Shown: positions 27,091 to 36,072 of the stretch, one piece after another
Layout: every line of letters starts with the position of its first letter
How positions within the stretch are numbered: position 1 is the first letter of the stretch
From: Halorussus pelagicus
Lineage (GTDB): Archaea > Halobacteriota > Halobacteria > Halobacteriales > Haladaptataceae
Direction of reading: 5' to 3'
NCBI RefSeq assembly: GCF_004087835.1
Contig: NZ_CP035119.1
Location: forward strand, 1,488,001 to 1,552,000
DNA: 64,000 nucleotides
The notes under the pieces: model-generated
What the model saw: only the letters and a program-made list of their open reading frames with translations
Told to the model about the DNA's origin: nothing
The model's database searches: none
Position numbers and translations under genes: made by a program

Positions 27091-27271
27091 TAATGTGCGT
27101 GAGAACCTACCGCATAGAAGCGGAAAGGTGTTATGAGAACTATTCACACAGTATGTTTATAAGGGCTAGTGCGAGCTTGCTTCTAGGCCACCACTGCGGC
27201 CACTTCCGGAGATGACGGATAGCTCGTGACAGTCCGTCAACACTAACTGCTCAACTGTTGACGTTGCCCTC

Positions 27272-27511
27272 ATGAAGACCGTACCGAAGCGTGTCGCTCA
27301 TTGGCGGACTTGGCTCAAACTGGGAAGCACAGCGTTTGCTATCTGCACTGTTACTGTTTTGCTCGGAGATTCGATTCCCAGAATACTCTTCGGCTACTCG
27401 ACTCCGAAGCCGCTACAGTTTATCGCTCAAACCGGATTCTACGCGTCTCTCGTTTTCTTCCTCGTTTCTTTTACTTGTTTAGCGCGGCGTCAGAATCGAC
27501 GCGAGAATTAG
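27272..27511 (+). CDS. Hypothetical small membrane protein
   Basis: The 79-residue product has two hydrophobic segments (about 17-33 and 50-71) separated by a short loop containing RILFGYSTPKP, and a basic C-terminal end RRQNRREN. Base composition is less GC-rich than the neighbours. A TATA-like tttataag (27156-27163) sits about 110 bases upstream, giving a predicted leader of roughly 90 bases with two small hairpins. I do not recognise a family. It could be recently acquired or fast-evolving. Confidence 0.45.
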   Translation: MKTVPKRVAHWRTWLKLGSTAFAICTVTVLLGDSIPRILFGYSTPKPLQFIAQTGFYASLVFFLVSFTCLARRQNRREN

Positions 27512-27541
27512 AACAGAATTTTGCGGGGATATCTTCGTCGA

Positions 27542-28090
27542 TTATCCGGGGAACTGGTGGAACTCCATCCCTTCGCGCTTCATCTCGTTGCGCTTGCGTT
27601 CGAGGAACGAGTACACCGACCCGTGGGGCGCGCCGTCGAGAATCATCTCGGCGGCGCTCCGAACCACGTCCACCTGCTTGGGGCTGCCGATGACGCCCAT
27701 CGTGGTGCCGTAGATGACGACGCTCGCGCCGGTCAACTCCTCCATGAGTTCGCGGGTCCGACCGTTCTCGCCGATGAGTCGCCCTTTCTGGCGTTCGAGG
27801 TCGTTCTGATTTCGAGCGGCGGCGTCGATGTCGATGATGTCGAGCATCATCATGTCGTCGTCCAGTAGCGTCAGCGCCTCGTCGGGCGCGAACCCGCGGC
27901 CGATGGCCTTCACGATTTCCGGTCCTTTGAGACCGAGGATGGGGTCGCCGGTCTTCTCGACTTCGACTTTCCCGTTCTCGGAGTCGATGTCGAGTCGCAC
28001 CTCCGCGCGACTCTCTATTTCGCGCATCGTCTCACCTCCTTCGCCGATGAGAACACCGATTCGGTCCTGCGGAATCTTCACATGTTGCAT
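27542..28090 (-). CDS. KH-domain rRNA-processing protein (Pno1/Dim2 type)
   Basis: The 182-residue protein has two KH domains with GxxG loops at 16-19 (GEGG) and 107-110 (GENG, in RLIGENGRTREL). It matches the archaeal homologue of Pno1/Dim2, a small-subunit assembly factor that binds 16S rRNA near its 3' end. Its gene ends a minus-strand group after RIO1, its functional partner in eukaryotic 40S maturation. The spacing to rio1 is about 50 bases, so co-transcription is likely. Confidence 0.92.
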   Translation of the reverse strand: MQHVKIPQDRIGVLIGEGGETMREIESRAEVRLDIDSENGKVEVEKTGDPILGLKGPEIVKAIGRGFAPDEALTLLDDDMMMLDIIDIDAAARNQNDLERQKGRLIGENGRTRELMEELTGASVVIYGTTMGVIGSPKQVDVVRSAAEMILDGAPHGSVYSFLERKRNEMKREGMEFHQFPG

Positions 28091-28142
28091 ATGAGTACAT
28101 ACTCGTTGGGGGTGTTTGAAGGCTTCGTCCGCGTGTGAACGA

Positions 28143-29006
28143 CTACTTGTTCGGGTCGGCGTGGTCCCGAATCCACGCCTCCAGTTCGTCGCCGCGAACG
28201 TCCATCCCCTGTCGCCGGAAGAAAGCGGCGACGTTGGCGCAGTCCCGAGTCAGAAACTCCCCGCTGTTGGGGTGGTGAATCGTGACCGCTTGTCCGAGGT
28301 CGATGATGACGAGTTCGCCGTCGTGGACGATGATGTTGTACTCGCTCAGGTCGCCGTGGACCAGTCCAACGTCGTAGAGGCGTCGCATGTACTCCCGGAC
28401 CACCTCGAAGGCGGTCTCGGGGTTTTCGAGGTGGGCGTCGTCGAGCGTGGGCGCTCGGTCGCCGTCGCTCCCCAGAAACTCCATGACGAGGACGTTGCGC
28501 TGGACCGCGATGGGGTCGGGGACGCGCACTCCGGCCTTTTGGGCGCGCTTGAGGTTGGCGAACTCCTTGCGCGTCCACGCGAGAACGACCCGCTTTTTGT
28601 CGCCCGATAACTCCTCGAACCGGGGGTCGCCCACGAGGTACTCGCGCATGTCTCGGAAGTCCGAGGCGTTGATGCGGTAGACTTTCACCGCGACTTCGCC
28701 GCGCTCCTCGCTCCCGAGCGCCGAGTAGACGTTCGCCTCTTTTCCCGAGGAGATGGGACCGCCGAACGCCTGCACGTAGCCGTCCTGAACGAGTTTATAG
28801 AGCGCACCCAGCGTGGCGTCGTCGAATACCGACTGCTCGACTTTGAACTGCTCGGTGTTCTTCAACCGCTCGCGGAACTTGTTGAACTCTCGGTCACGCT
28901 GGCGCTGGACCTTGTCGGCCTCGGTGTCGGTTACGTCTATCTCTTCCCACTCGTCGCCGACGCCCTCCACGTTGTCGGGTTCGAGTAGGCTGTACTCCTC
29001 GGACAT
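28143..29006 (-). CDS. rio1: RIO1-type serine protein kinase
   Basis: The 287-residue atypical kinase has the RIO nucleotide loop ISSGKEANVY (85-94), the ATP-binding Lys near 108, the catalytic loop LVHGDLSEYN and the metal-binding IIDLGQAV. RIO kinases act in late small-subunit ribosome maturation. The first 55 residues are a charged helical extension. It is followed by the Pno1-like KH gene, supporting a ribosome-assembly module; an aIF1A gene lies further upstream on the same strand. Confidence 0.95.
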   Translation of the reverse strand: MSEEYSLLEPDNVEGVGDEWEEIDVTDTEADKVQRQRDREFNKFRERLKNTEQFKVEQSVFDDATLGALYKLVQDGYVQAFGGPISSGKEANVYSALGSEERGEVAVKVYRINASDFRDMREYLVGDPRFEELSGDKKRVVLAWTRKEFANLKRAQKAGVRVPDPIAVQRNVLVMEFLGSDGDRAPTLDDAHLENPETAFEVVREYMRRLYDVGLVHGDLSEYNIIVHDGELVIIDLGQAVTIHHPNSGEFLTRDCANVAAFFRRQGMDVRGDELEAWIRDHADPNK

Positions 29007-29082
29007 CTACACCGCCCTAGCGCGTCCAGCGGTAAAAGGGTGGGTTTTCGGCGACTCAACGCCGCTCAGACGACTGGCGGTC

Positions 29083-29748
29083 TCAGTAGCTCTCGCGGTG
29101 GAGAATCTCGTCTACGTCGCGTCGCGGGAGTCGCTCGGGTTCCTCGCCGCCGCTCGGTCCGACCGCGACGAGCATCACGGGAATCTTGTCCTCGGGGAGG
29201 TCGAGGAACTCCGCGAGACCGTCGTGGTCGAAGCCGATCATCGGCGTCGCGGTCAGCCCTCTCGCGTGCGCGGAGAGAAGCAGATTCTGCGCCGCGAGGC
29301 TGGGGTTCCGGATGCCGTAATCTCGGCCCATGCGGTCGTCGTCGTACATGCCGACGGCAGTCGCCTTGGTCTCCTCGGCGGCGGCCTCGTCCATCCGCCC
29401 CGCGTCGGCCCACTGTTGGAACACCTCGTCGGCCGTCTCGGGTTCGCTGTGGCCGACGACCAGAATCGCGGTTCCGGCCTCTGCGATGTGTTCCTGTCCG
29501 TAGGCCAGTTCAACGATTTCGTCCAGCGCATTGTCGTCCTGCACGGAGACGAACTCCCACGGCTGGAGGTTGTACGACGAGGGTGCGAGCGCGGCGTCCC
29601 GAATCAGTTCTTCGAGCGTCTCGTCGTCCAGTTCCGCCTCGGCGTCGAAGTTGTGGCCCGACCGCCGGGACCGGATGGTCTCGATTGCGGCCGGTCGTTC
29701 CTCGTGCGCTCCGTCGGAGTCGTCGGTTTCGGCTTGCTGAGTAGTCAC
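29083..29748 (-). CDS. Nitroreductase family FMN oxidoreductase
   Basis: The 221-residue protein shows IRSRRSGHNFD near the start (FMN-phosphate contact Arg-Ser-Arg-Arg), AALAPSSYNLQPWEFV, and a distal SAHARGLTATPMIGFD with later LPEDKIPVMLVAVG. These are typical nitroreductase-fold positions. The substrate is unknown. It lies between rio1 and the aIF1A gene and interrupts what is otherwise a translation/ribosome group. It is distinct from the SagB-type dehydrogenase at 45563-46438. Confidence 0.88.
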   Translation of the reverse strand: MTTQQAETDDSDGAHEERPAAIETIRSRRSGHNFDAEAELDDETLEELIRDAALAPSSYNLQPWEFVSVQDDNALDEIVELAYGQEHIAEAGTAILVVGHSEPETADEVFQQWADAGRMDEAAAEETKATAVGMYDDDRMGRDYGIRNPSLAAQNLLLSAHARGLTATPMIGFDHDGLAEFLDLPEDKIPVMLVAVGPSGGEEPERLPRRDVDEILHRESY

Positions 29749-30000
29749 GACAAACGGTACGGTTTGGACACTTAACGACCAACCGTAATCCCGCGTTCTT
29801 GCCTATTGGGGTCTGATGCCCTAACACAGGTGTAACCACCAGTCGTCGGTGTCACTCCGTCCGCCGAAAGTACAACTACTTATGTCTATCAGCGGCTCGA
29901 AACCGGCCGGTCGAGCTATCTGGCTCGCCCAGTCAGTGACGCTACTTCGAGTGAACGACTACCGAGAGACGAACAGAGTTCTCCGAGTGAAGCAAACGGT

Positions 30001-30291
30001 TTACTGGATATGGCCTTCGTCGCGGAGTTGGTCGGCTTCCTGCTTGTCGTAGCGCCACTTGATGTCGGCCTTCTCGTCCTGCCAGTCCCACGGTTCGACC
30101 AGCACTACGTCGTCTTCCCGAATCCAGATGCGCTTTTGCATCTTGCCCGGAATCCGGGCCGTGCGCTCAGTTCCGTCCGCGCATCGTACTTTTACGCGAT
30201 TCGCGCCGAGCATGTTGGTGACGGTGGCGAACACCTCGTCGTCGTCGGGCATGCGGAGGTTCTTCCGCCGTCCGCCGTCGTTGTCACTCAT
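30001..30291 (-). CDS. eif1A: Translation initiation factor aIF1A
   Basis: The 96-residue protein carries the S1/OB-fold of eIF1[21 protein letters not shown], then [20 protein letters not shown] and [15 protein letters not shown]. It stimulates initiator-tRNA and mRNA binding to the small subunit. The ATG at 30291 gives the standard basic N-terminus [15 protein letters not shown]. It is co-directional with the downstream nitroreductase, rio1 and KH genes, though about 250 bases separate it from the nitroreductase start. Confidence 0.95.
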   Translation of the reverse strand: MSDNDGGRRKNLRMPDDDEVFATVTNMLGANRVKVRCADGTERTARIPGKMQKRIWIREDDVVLVEPWDWQDEKADIKWRYDKQEADQLRDEGHIQ

Positions 30292-30389
30292 ATTTTCCGT
30301 TTGGAGGCGGGGAGGTTTAAATATACTGTCGTTCGACGTTCCGGCCCGGAGCAAGGGAGTTTAAGTTACGCCCGAACCCACCCCGTCGT

Positions 30390-30599
30390 ATGCTCGATAA
30401 ACTCGGCGCGAAAGGCATCGTCGGGGTGTTGCTCCTACTCGGGGGTCTCGGCGTCGTCGCGTGGAAAGCACCCATCGTCGCGGTCGGAATGGCGCTGGTC
30501 GTCGTCGGATTCGTCCTCGTCGCGTGGGGTCTCGTCTCGGGACTCATGGCGAGTTTCGGTCTCGGCGGGATGATGGGCGGCGGTGGCGGCTTCGAGTAG
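30390..30599 (+). CDS. Small two-helix membrane protein (DUF7470-like)
   Basis: The 69-residue product begins MLDKLGAKGIVGVLLLLGG. It has two hydrophobic helices (about 9-25 and 29-52), then a Gly-rich end, GLGGMMGGGGGFE. I recall haloarchaeal proteins of this type as DUF7470. It is transcribed divergently from the aIF1A gene. No enzymatic feature is visible, and function is unknown. Confidence 0.65.
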   Translation: MLDKLGAKGIVGVLLLLGGLGVVAWKAPIVAVGMALVVVGFVLVAWGLVSGLMASFGLGGMMGGGGGFE

Positions 30600-30668
30600 A
30601 ATCGTTCAGTGCGCGCAGAAATTCGTCTCCGGCGAATTTTTGTGCGGTCGAAACGGCGAATCGCTCGC

Positions 30669-31649
30669 TTACTCCTCTAGTTCTCGCAACTTCTCGCGGC
30701 CCGGCGCGACCAACTCGTCGAGGTAACTCGCCAGCGCGCCCTTCGCATCGGCGGGGTGGAGTTCGCCGCTCTCCAAATCGTCGGCCAGCGCCTCGTAGTC
30801 GTCGTACTCCAAGTTGCCGCCGTACTCGTCGGGGCGCTCGACCACGACGGTCTCGAAGCGCGGGAAGACGTGGTACTGGAAGATTTCCAGCACCGGATTT
30901 TCGAGGTCGTCCTCGGGGTCGCGGGTCGGCGGGCAGAACGCCGAGTTGACCTTCTCCTCGATGTCCTCGGTGGAGTCCTCCATCGAGATGGTGACGCCCG
31001 AACTGCTGGACATCTTGCCCTCGCCGGTTCCGAGGTCGGCGAGGATGGGCGTGTGGAGACACGGCCGGGCCTCGTAGCCGATTTCGGGCAGTTCCTCGCG
31101 CATCAGCATGTGGACCTTCCGCTGGTCGAGTCCACCAACTGCGAGGTCCAAATCGAGGTACTCGATGTCGAGCGCCTGCATCAGCGGGTAGACGACGTGG
31201 CTGACCTTCGCGGTCTCGCCGCCCTGAATCTCGGCCATCGCGCGCTGGGCGCGGTTCAGCGTCGTGTCGAGTTCGAGTTTGTGCAGGTCCAGCGCGTAGT
31301 CGTCGTCCAACTGGTACTCGGAGCCGTAGACGAACTCGGTCTGCTCGTCGTCCAGTCCGTACGCGAGGAACTGCTTGCGCATCTTCTCGGCGGTCTCCTC
31401 TATCTCTTCGAAGGTCCCTTTCCCGTTGAGGTAGGCGTGTACGTCCGCCAGCAGAATAACGACCTCCATCCCCGCCTCCTGCAGGTCGATGAGCTTGTTC
31501 GCCGTGAGCATGTGGCCGATGTGGAGGACCCCCGACGGCTCGTAGCCGACGTAGACCCGCTTGCCTTCGGGGTCTTCGGCGAGTGCTTCGACCTCCTCGT
31601 CGGTCACTGCTTCCTCGACGTTCCGCGAAATCAACTCGTAAGCGTCCAT
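30669..31649 (-). CDS. tyrS: Tyrosyl-tRNA synthetase
   Basis: The 326-residue class I synthetase has the HIGH motif (43-46, in SGVLHIGHMLTANKL) and the KMSSS signature in GEGKMSSSSG. It shows the archaeal/eukaryotic-type layout with YGSEYQLDD and the tRNA-binding C-terminal helical part. It charges tRNA-Tyr. The ATG at 31649 matches family N-termini (MDAYELISRNVEEAV); longer upstream open sequence was rejected. Length is normal for the archaeal enzyme. Confidence 0.96.
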   Translation of the reverse strand: MDAYELISRNVEEAVTDEEVEALAEDPEGKRVYVGYEPSGVLHIGHMLTANKLIDLQEAGMEVVILLADVHAYLNGKGTFEEIEETAEKMRKQFLAYGLDDEQTEFVYGSEYQLDDDYALDLHKLELDTTLNRAQRAMAEIQGGETAKVSHVVYPLMQALDIEYLDLDLAVGGLDQRKVHMLMREELPEIGYEARPCLHTPILADLGTGEGKMSSSSGVTISMEDSTEDIEEKVNSAFCPPTRDPEDDLENPVLEIFQYHVFPRFETVVVERPDEYGGNLEYDDYEALADDLESGELHPADAKGALASYLDELVAPGREKLRELEE

Positions 31650-31761
31650 ACGCGGTCTGTGTCCCGCGCGGGGCTTTAGCGTTCCGGGACCGTGCCAACG
31701 GTTCGGGCGTGCGTCGGCGGTTCTCGCAGTATTTATCGTCTCGAAAAAAGCGAAAATTAGT

Positions 31762-33765
31762 CTACGGACTCTGGCCGCTGGCCTCCGAGGAACCATACTT
31801 GGTCTCGGCCCGGTGTTCGCTGATGAGTCGGTCCAACTGTTCGGCCTTCTGGTCTTTCCGGCGTTCCTCGGCGCGCTCCTCCCAGTCCGCGACGACGGCC
31901 TCGACTTCGCTCTCGCGGGTGACGGCCAGTTCGTCAACCTCCTGAATCGTCACGTCGTCGGCGGGACCGACCGGAACCTCGTTCTCGAAGAGGACGCGGT
32001 CGGCGGCGTCCGAGAGACCGCCCTCGCCCGCGAGGACGACTTTCGGGTCTACTTCGGCGAGTCGTTCGGCGGTCGAGCGCCCCGCGCCCGAGGCGTCCCG
32101 GAGGTACACCACGTCGTCGGTGGCCAGTCCGAACCGGTCGTGGGCCTCGGCGATGGCGTCCTTGGTGAACTTCTCGACGGGCTTGACCGGCGTGAGTCCG
32201 GCTTTCTTCTCGGCCACGTCGCTGAAGTTCGAGTGGTCGAGCTTCCAGAGTTCCTTGAGTCGCGCGAGTTTCCCCTCCAGTTCCTCGATGCGCTCGTCAC
32301 GCTCGTCGAGTTGTCGCTCCAGTCGGTCGTTCTCGCGTTCGAGTCGGGAGACCTCCCGGCGCTCGCGCACGTCCTTTCGCTCCTCGCTTTTTGCGGCTTC
32401 GAGGTCGCCCTTCAGTTGCCCGATGCGGCCCTCCTTGCTCTCGATGGTGTTGTTCAACTCTTCGACGTGATTTTCGAGGCGCTCGACTTGGGTCTCCAAC
32501 TGCTTGATGCGCTTCTCGTCGTCGGTCAACTCGCGGGGCGTGTGTTCGGTCTCTTCCTCGTCGGGTTCGTCGTCCTCCGAGAGCGCGTCCAGCGCGGTCT
32601 CCACGGAGTCGTCGCCAGCGACCACGCGCGCGGTGACTTCCCCGCGGTCCATCCGCGGGGGCACCTTCTCGGCGATGCGGGAAAACTGGTCTTCGTGGTC
32701 GTCGAAGGCGTAGAGTGCGGCCGCCATCGCGTCGCGCTCGTGGTCATTGTCGTAGTCGTGGTCGCGGGTGCGGTGTTGCTTTTCGTCCACCGGCAGGTCG
32801 GAGTTGGGAATCCACCCCGCGGCGTCGAAGCTCCGGCGTATCTTCTCGACGGTCTCGGGCATCGGTTCCACGTCGGCGGCGACGACGACCGGCCGCCCGC
32901 GCTCGATTATCCACTCGATGACCTCGGCGGTGTCGGCCGTGCGCGTGCTGAGTACGTCCAGTAGATTCCCGTCCAAGTCCGTCACCGCAACCGCGGTGGT
33001 CGTGCCGGGGTCGATGCCGACCAGTACGTGGTCGCGGCGCTTGGCGAGCGGTTCGAACTCGATGCCGTCCCGGCGCTGGCGCTCGACTTCGACGCGCACG
33101 TCGCCCGAGCGCTCGTTCGACACCGGGATGTCCTCGGGGCGACCCTCGACCTTGAAGACGGCGTTCGAGAACCCGCCGTACTTTTCGGTCACGTCGCGCT
33201 CGTAGTCGAGACTTGCCGAATCCAGTTCGCTCTCGATTTCGCGGCTTCGCTTGCGGACCGCGCCGTGAATCCGGCGGGTGTAGCGGTCCTCGCTCCACCC
33301 GCCCTTGCCGGTCGAGCGCCCGCGCGAGACCTTTATCTCCGTGGTGTTCGTGAAAGCGGAGACTTCGTAGCCGACGTTTCCGGCCGCGAGTCGCGCGGCG
33401 GCTTCCGCCTCCTTCATCGGGTCCTTGCCGTAGGGGACGCCGTGGCGCGAGGCGACCCGCGAGAGCGGTTCGGGGCGCTCGGCTCCCGTCACCTGCACGA
33501 GTCTCGTCCCGTCCGGTAGTTCGCGCAAGAAGTGGACGAGGGCGTCCTTGTCGGCGGCCAACTCGTACATGTTGTCGGTCGCCACGAGGTCGGGTTCCTC
33601 GCGGTCGATGAGTCGGCGGAGCTTACGATGTGACACCACGTCGCGGTCGATGTTCTCGCCATCGAACGCGACGAGCGCGTAGGAAGGTGCGTCGCCGCGG
33701 ACATCCCCGCTCTGGATGTCCACGCCGAAGACGAGCGTGTCGAGGGCACTCGTGCGGGCGTTCAC
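31762..33765 (-). CDS. DUF460 protein: RNase H-like domains with coiled coil
   Basis: The 667-residue protein starts with a DUF460 domain (LVFGVDIQSGDVRG). Around 245-345 it contains an RNase H/actin-like segment, VLVGIDPGTTTAVAVTDLDG, with an acidic strand resembling RuvC-type nucleases. A Glu-rich linker near 395-410 leads to a long coiled coil (about 415-510), then a C-terminal domain with LTPVKPVEKF. The family is archaeal and predicted to act on nucleic acid, but no activity is established to my knowledge. It lies upstream of tyrS on the same strand. Confidence 0.9.
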   Translation of the reverse strand: MNARTSALDTLVFGVDIQSGDVRGDAPSYALVAFDGENIDRDVVSHRKLRRLIDREEPDLVATDNMYELAADKDALVHFLRELPDGTRLVQVTGAERPEPLSRVASRHGVPYGKDPMKEAEAAARLAAGNVGYEVSAFTNTTEIKVSRGRSTGKGGWSEDRYTRRIHGAVRKRSREIESELDSASLDYERDVTEKYGGFSNAVFKVEGRPEDIPVSNERSGDVRVEVERQRRDGIEFEPLAKRRDHVLVGIDPGTTTAVAVTDLDGNLLDVLSTRTADTAEVIEWIIERGRPVVVAADVEPMPETVEKIRRSFDAAGWIPNSDLPVDEKQHRTRDHDYDNDHERDAMAAALYAFDDHEDQFSRIAEKVPPRMDRGEVTARVVAGDDSVETALDALSEDDEPDEEETEHTPRELTDDEKRIKQLETQVERLENHVEELNNTIESKEGRIGQLKGDLEAAKSEERKDVRERREVSRLERENDRLERQLDERDERIEELEGKLARLKELWKLDHSNFSDVAEKKAGLTPVKPVEKFTKDAIAEAHDRFGLATDDVVYLRDASGAGRSTAERLAEVDPKVVLAGEGGLSDAADRVLFENEVPVGPADDVTIQEVDELAVTRESEVEAVVADWEERAEERRKDQKAEQLDRLISEHRAETKYGSSEASGQSP

Positions 33766-33869
33766 GCGCGAGGATAGGTGTCGGGCGGATATAAATCCGA
33801 CGCGGGATGATTTTGGTCAGCGCGAACGCCGGACGAAAAAGTGAGTTCTTGAGCGCGAGCGTCGGCGAA

Positions 33870-35948
33870 TCAGTCGCGGCGGTGCGCGAGGAGCGCAGCC
33901 GCGACGAGCGCGACGACTGCGATGGCGGGAGTGAATCCGGGGATGTCGCCGGACGTTTCGCCCGCGGTCGTCGTTTCGGTGGCGTCGCCGACCGCCTTCT
34001 CGGTTGTTTCGGCGGTGTCGTCACCGGCCGTCGTCGTCTCGGTTGTGGTCTCGGCTCCGATGTCGCTGGCCGCGAACTGGGCGTTCAGCACCGAGTCCGC
34101 GAAGTAGACGCGCTGGTAAGCCGAGGTGTTGTAGTCGCCGTACATCTGGACGGACTTGCCCGCCGAGAGTTCTCGGAGGTCGGCGAAGCCGAACGTCGCC
34201 GTCACGGTGCCGTTCGACAGCGAGACCGAGTCGGCCGCGAGCCGGTCGCCCGCGTCGCCGGTGGTCGCGTAGAAATCGCTCACGTTCTGGATGCCGTCGG
34301 GCGCGGCGAGTTCGACCGTCGCGGTCCCGTCGGCCACGCTCACCGACTCCGTCTCGACTTCGGCATCTACGCGCCGGATGCGGTTCTCGCCGGTCGGCGA
34401 GACCGGTCCGTTCTGCTGGACGTACTCCAGCACGGCCGTGCCGTAGAGCATGTGCGACTCGCTGGTCACGGTCGCGTTCTGGAGCGGCGAGTCGTCCCAC
34501 GTCGTCATATAGGAGTTGACGGTGACGTTGTAGGTCGCCTCCTCGTCGAGGGGTTCGCCGCCGACCCACACGTCACGGATTTGGTCGTCGGTGTCGTTGT
34601 GGCCGACCCACTCGTAGGTGACGCCGCTGACCTGTAGCTTGGCTTCTGCACCGTACTGCTGGCCCTCGTCGCTTTCGAGCGTCACGATTTGGCTGGCGAG
34701 GACCGTTTCGAGTTCCGCGCCGGTGAGTTCGACGGTGACGAGCGTGTTCTGGAAGGGAAGCATGTTGTACACGTCGCCGACCGTGAGGTTACCGGGACCG
34801 TAGACGCTGTTCGAGCGAATGCCGCCCGCGTTGGTGACGGCGACTTCCGCGCCGCTCTGAGCGCGGAACGAGTCGCCGACGAGGTTGCCCAATGCGGTTT
34901 CGTCGTGGTAGTTCGAGGCGAACCGAGAGTCGAGTTCGACCTCGGTCTTCCCGGCCACGTCGTTCAGTTCGTCCTCGCGGGCGCTCGTGATGACGTTCGA
35001 GACAGTCTCGTTTTTCGAGACGTTCTCGGTCACGTCCAGGAGTCGGCCGTCCCACGCCGTCACCTCGCCGTCCTCGACGGTGAGGTTGAGTTCCGCGACG
35101 TGTTCCGCGCGGGCCTCGGCCTCCATGATGACTGCGCCGCCAGTCTTTTGGGGCGCGTACTCGATTTCGTCGTCGCCGACGACGATGGCGTCAACGTTCT
35201 CGGTCGTGTTCGCCAGTGTCTTCGCCACGGGGACGCCGAGGTGCGCCGAGACGACGACTACGTCCACGTTCTCCTCGTCTTTGAGCATCGTGGCGTACTC
35301 GCTGGCCACGTCGGAGTAGTTCTGGACCTCGTATCCCTGCTTGTCGAAGTCCACTGCGGTCTTGGACTTGATCTTCTCGTCGGCCACGCCGACGATACCG
35401 ACCTTCGCGCCCTGTCGCTCGACGACCGTGTACGGTTCCGTGCCGGGAATCGTCTCGCCGGTCTCCGAGTCCACGATATTGGCCATCAGCCACGGGAACT
35501 CCGAGGCGTTGCTGAAGTTCGCCACGGCGTCGAATCCGTAGTCGAGGTCGTGATTCCCGATGCCCTCGGCGGCCGGGTCGAGGACGCTCAGCGCCTTTGC
35601 GGGCACTCGCCACTGACTGAGCGGCGACAGCGAGTGGGGACTCACCTCGTCGCCGCCCCCGACGACGACCGTCGGGTTCTCGTGGGCGGCACGACGCTGG
35701 TTCAGCAACGTGACCATCCGCGGGAAACTCCCGTTCTCGACCGCCGCGGTCTGGATGTCGTTGTACGACAGGACGGTCAGCGTCGTCGCGCCGTCGGTCG
35801 TGTTGTTCGTCGGGACCTGCGCCGCGGTCGGTGCGGGAACAGTGGACCCACTCGTACTGTGCGCGTCGGTGGTGTTCGCCGCGACGGGCGGTACAGCGCC
35901 CGAGGCGACGAGACAGAGAATCAGCAACAACGATGCGTACTTGCGCAT
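33870..35948 (-). CDS. Surface 5'-nucleotidase-like protein with PGF-CTERM tail
   Basis: The 692-residue exported protein has a Sec signal (MRKYASLLLILCLVASGAVP), a metallophosphatase-like domain (about 55-330), a 5'-nucleotidase C-terminal domain (about 345-520) and an additional beta-domain. A Thr/Glu linker leads to a PGF-CTERM-type end, IPGFTPAIAVVALVAAALLA followed by HRRD, the archaeosortase anchoring signal. The phosphatase site is atypical: the usual DxH reads NDIQ, and the usual GHxH reads GDDE, while GNHDLDYG is kept. It may bind metals differently or act on another substrate. Confidence 0.87.
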   Translation of the reverse strand: MRKYASLLLILCLVASGAVPPVAANTTDAHSTSGSTVPAPTAAQVPTNNTTDGATTLTVLSYNDIQTAAVENGSFPRMVTLLNQRRAAHENPTVVVGGGDEVSPHSLSPLSQWRVPAKALSVLDPAAEGIGNHDLDYGFDAVANFSNASEFPWLMANIVDSETGETIPGTEPYTVVERQGAKVGIVGVADEKIKSKTAVDFDKQGYEVQNYSDVASEYATMLKDEENVDVVVVSAHLGVPVAKTLANTTENVDAIVVGDDEIEYAPQKTGGAVIMEAEARAEHVAELNLTVEDGEVTAWDGRLLDVTENVSKNETVSNVITSAREDELNDVAGKTEVELDSRFASNYHDETALGNLVGDSFRAQSGAEVAVTNAGGIRSNSVYGPGNLTVGDVYNMLPFQNTLVTVELTGAELETVLASQIVTLESDEGQQYGAEAKLQVSGVTYEWVGHNDTDDQIRDVWVGGEPLDEEATYNVTVNSYMTTWDDSPLQNATVTSESHMLYGTAVLEYVQQNGPVSPTGENRIRRVDAEVETESVSVADGTATVELAAPDGIQNVSDFYATTGDAGDRLAADSVSLSNGTVTATFGFADLRELSAGKSVQMYGDYNTSAYQRVYFADSVLNAQFAASDIGAETTTETTTAGDDTAETTEKAVGDATETTTAGETSGDIPGFTPAIAVVALVAAALLAHRRD

Positions 35949-36072
35949 GCATCAGTTTGCTCGCAGAACCACAGAATAAATCCAGCTATTTACTAATTAT
36001 TAGCCAAATTATAACACAGTAATGGTTGGGAGGTTTCGGAAGGGACGACCCCGTTCGAGTTGTTGCTTCGCT

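Noticed and set aside
29749..30000. Possible gene in the 252-base gap between the nitroreductase and aIF1A genes
   Set aside because: Frames here are short with no motif; I also looked for a tRNA fold and saw none.
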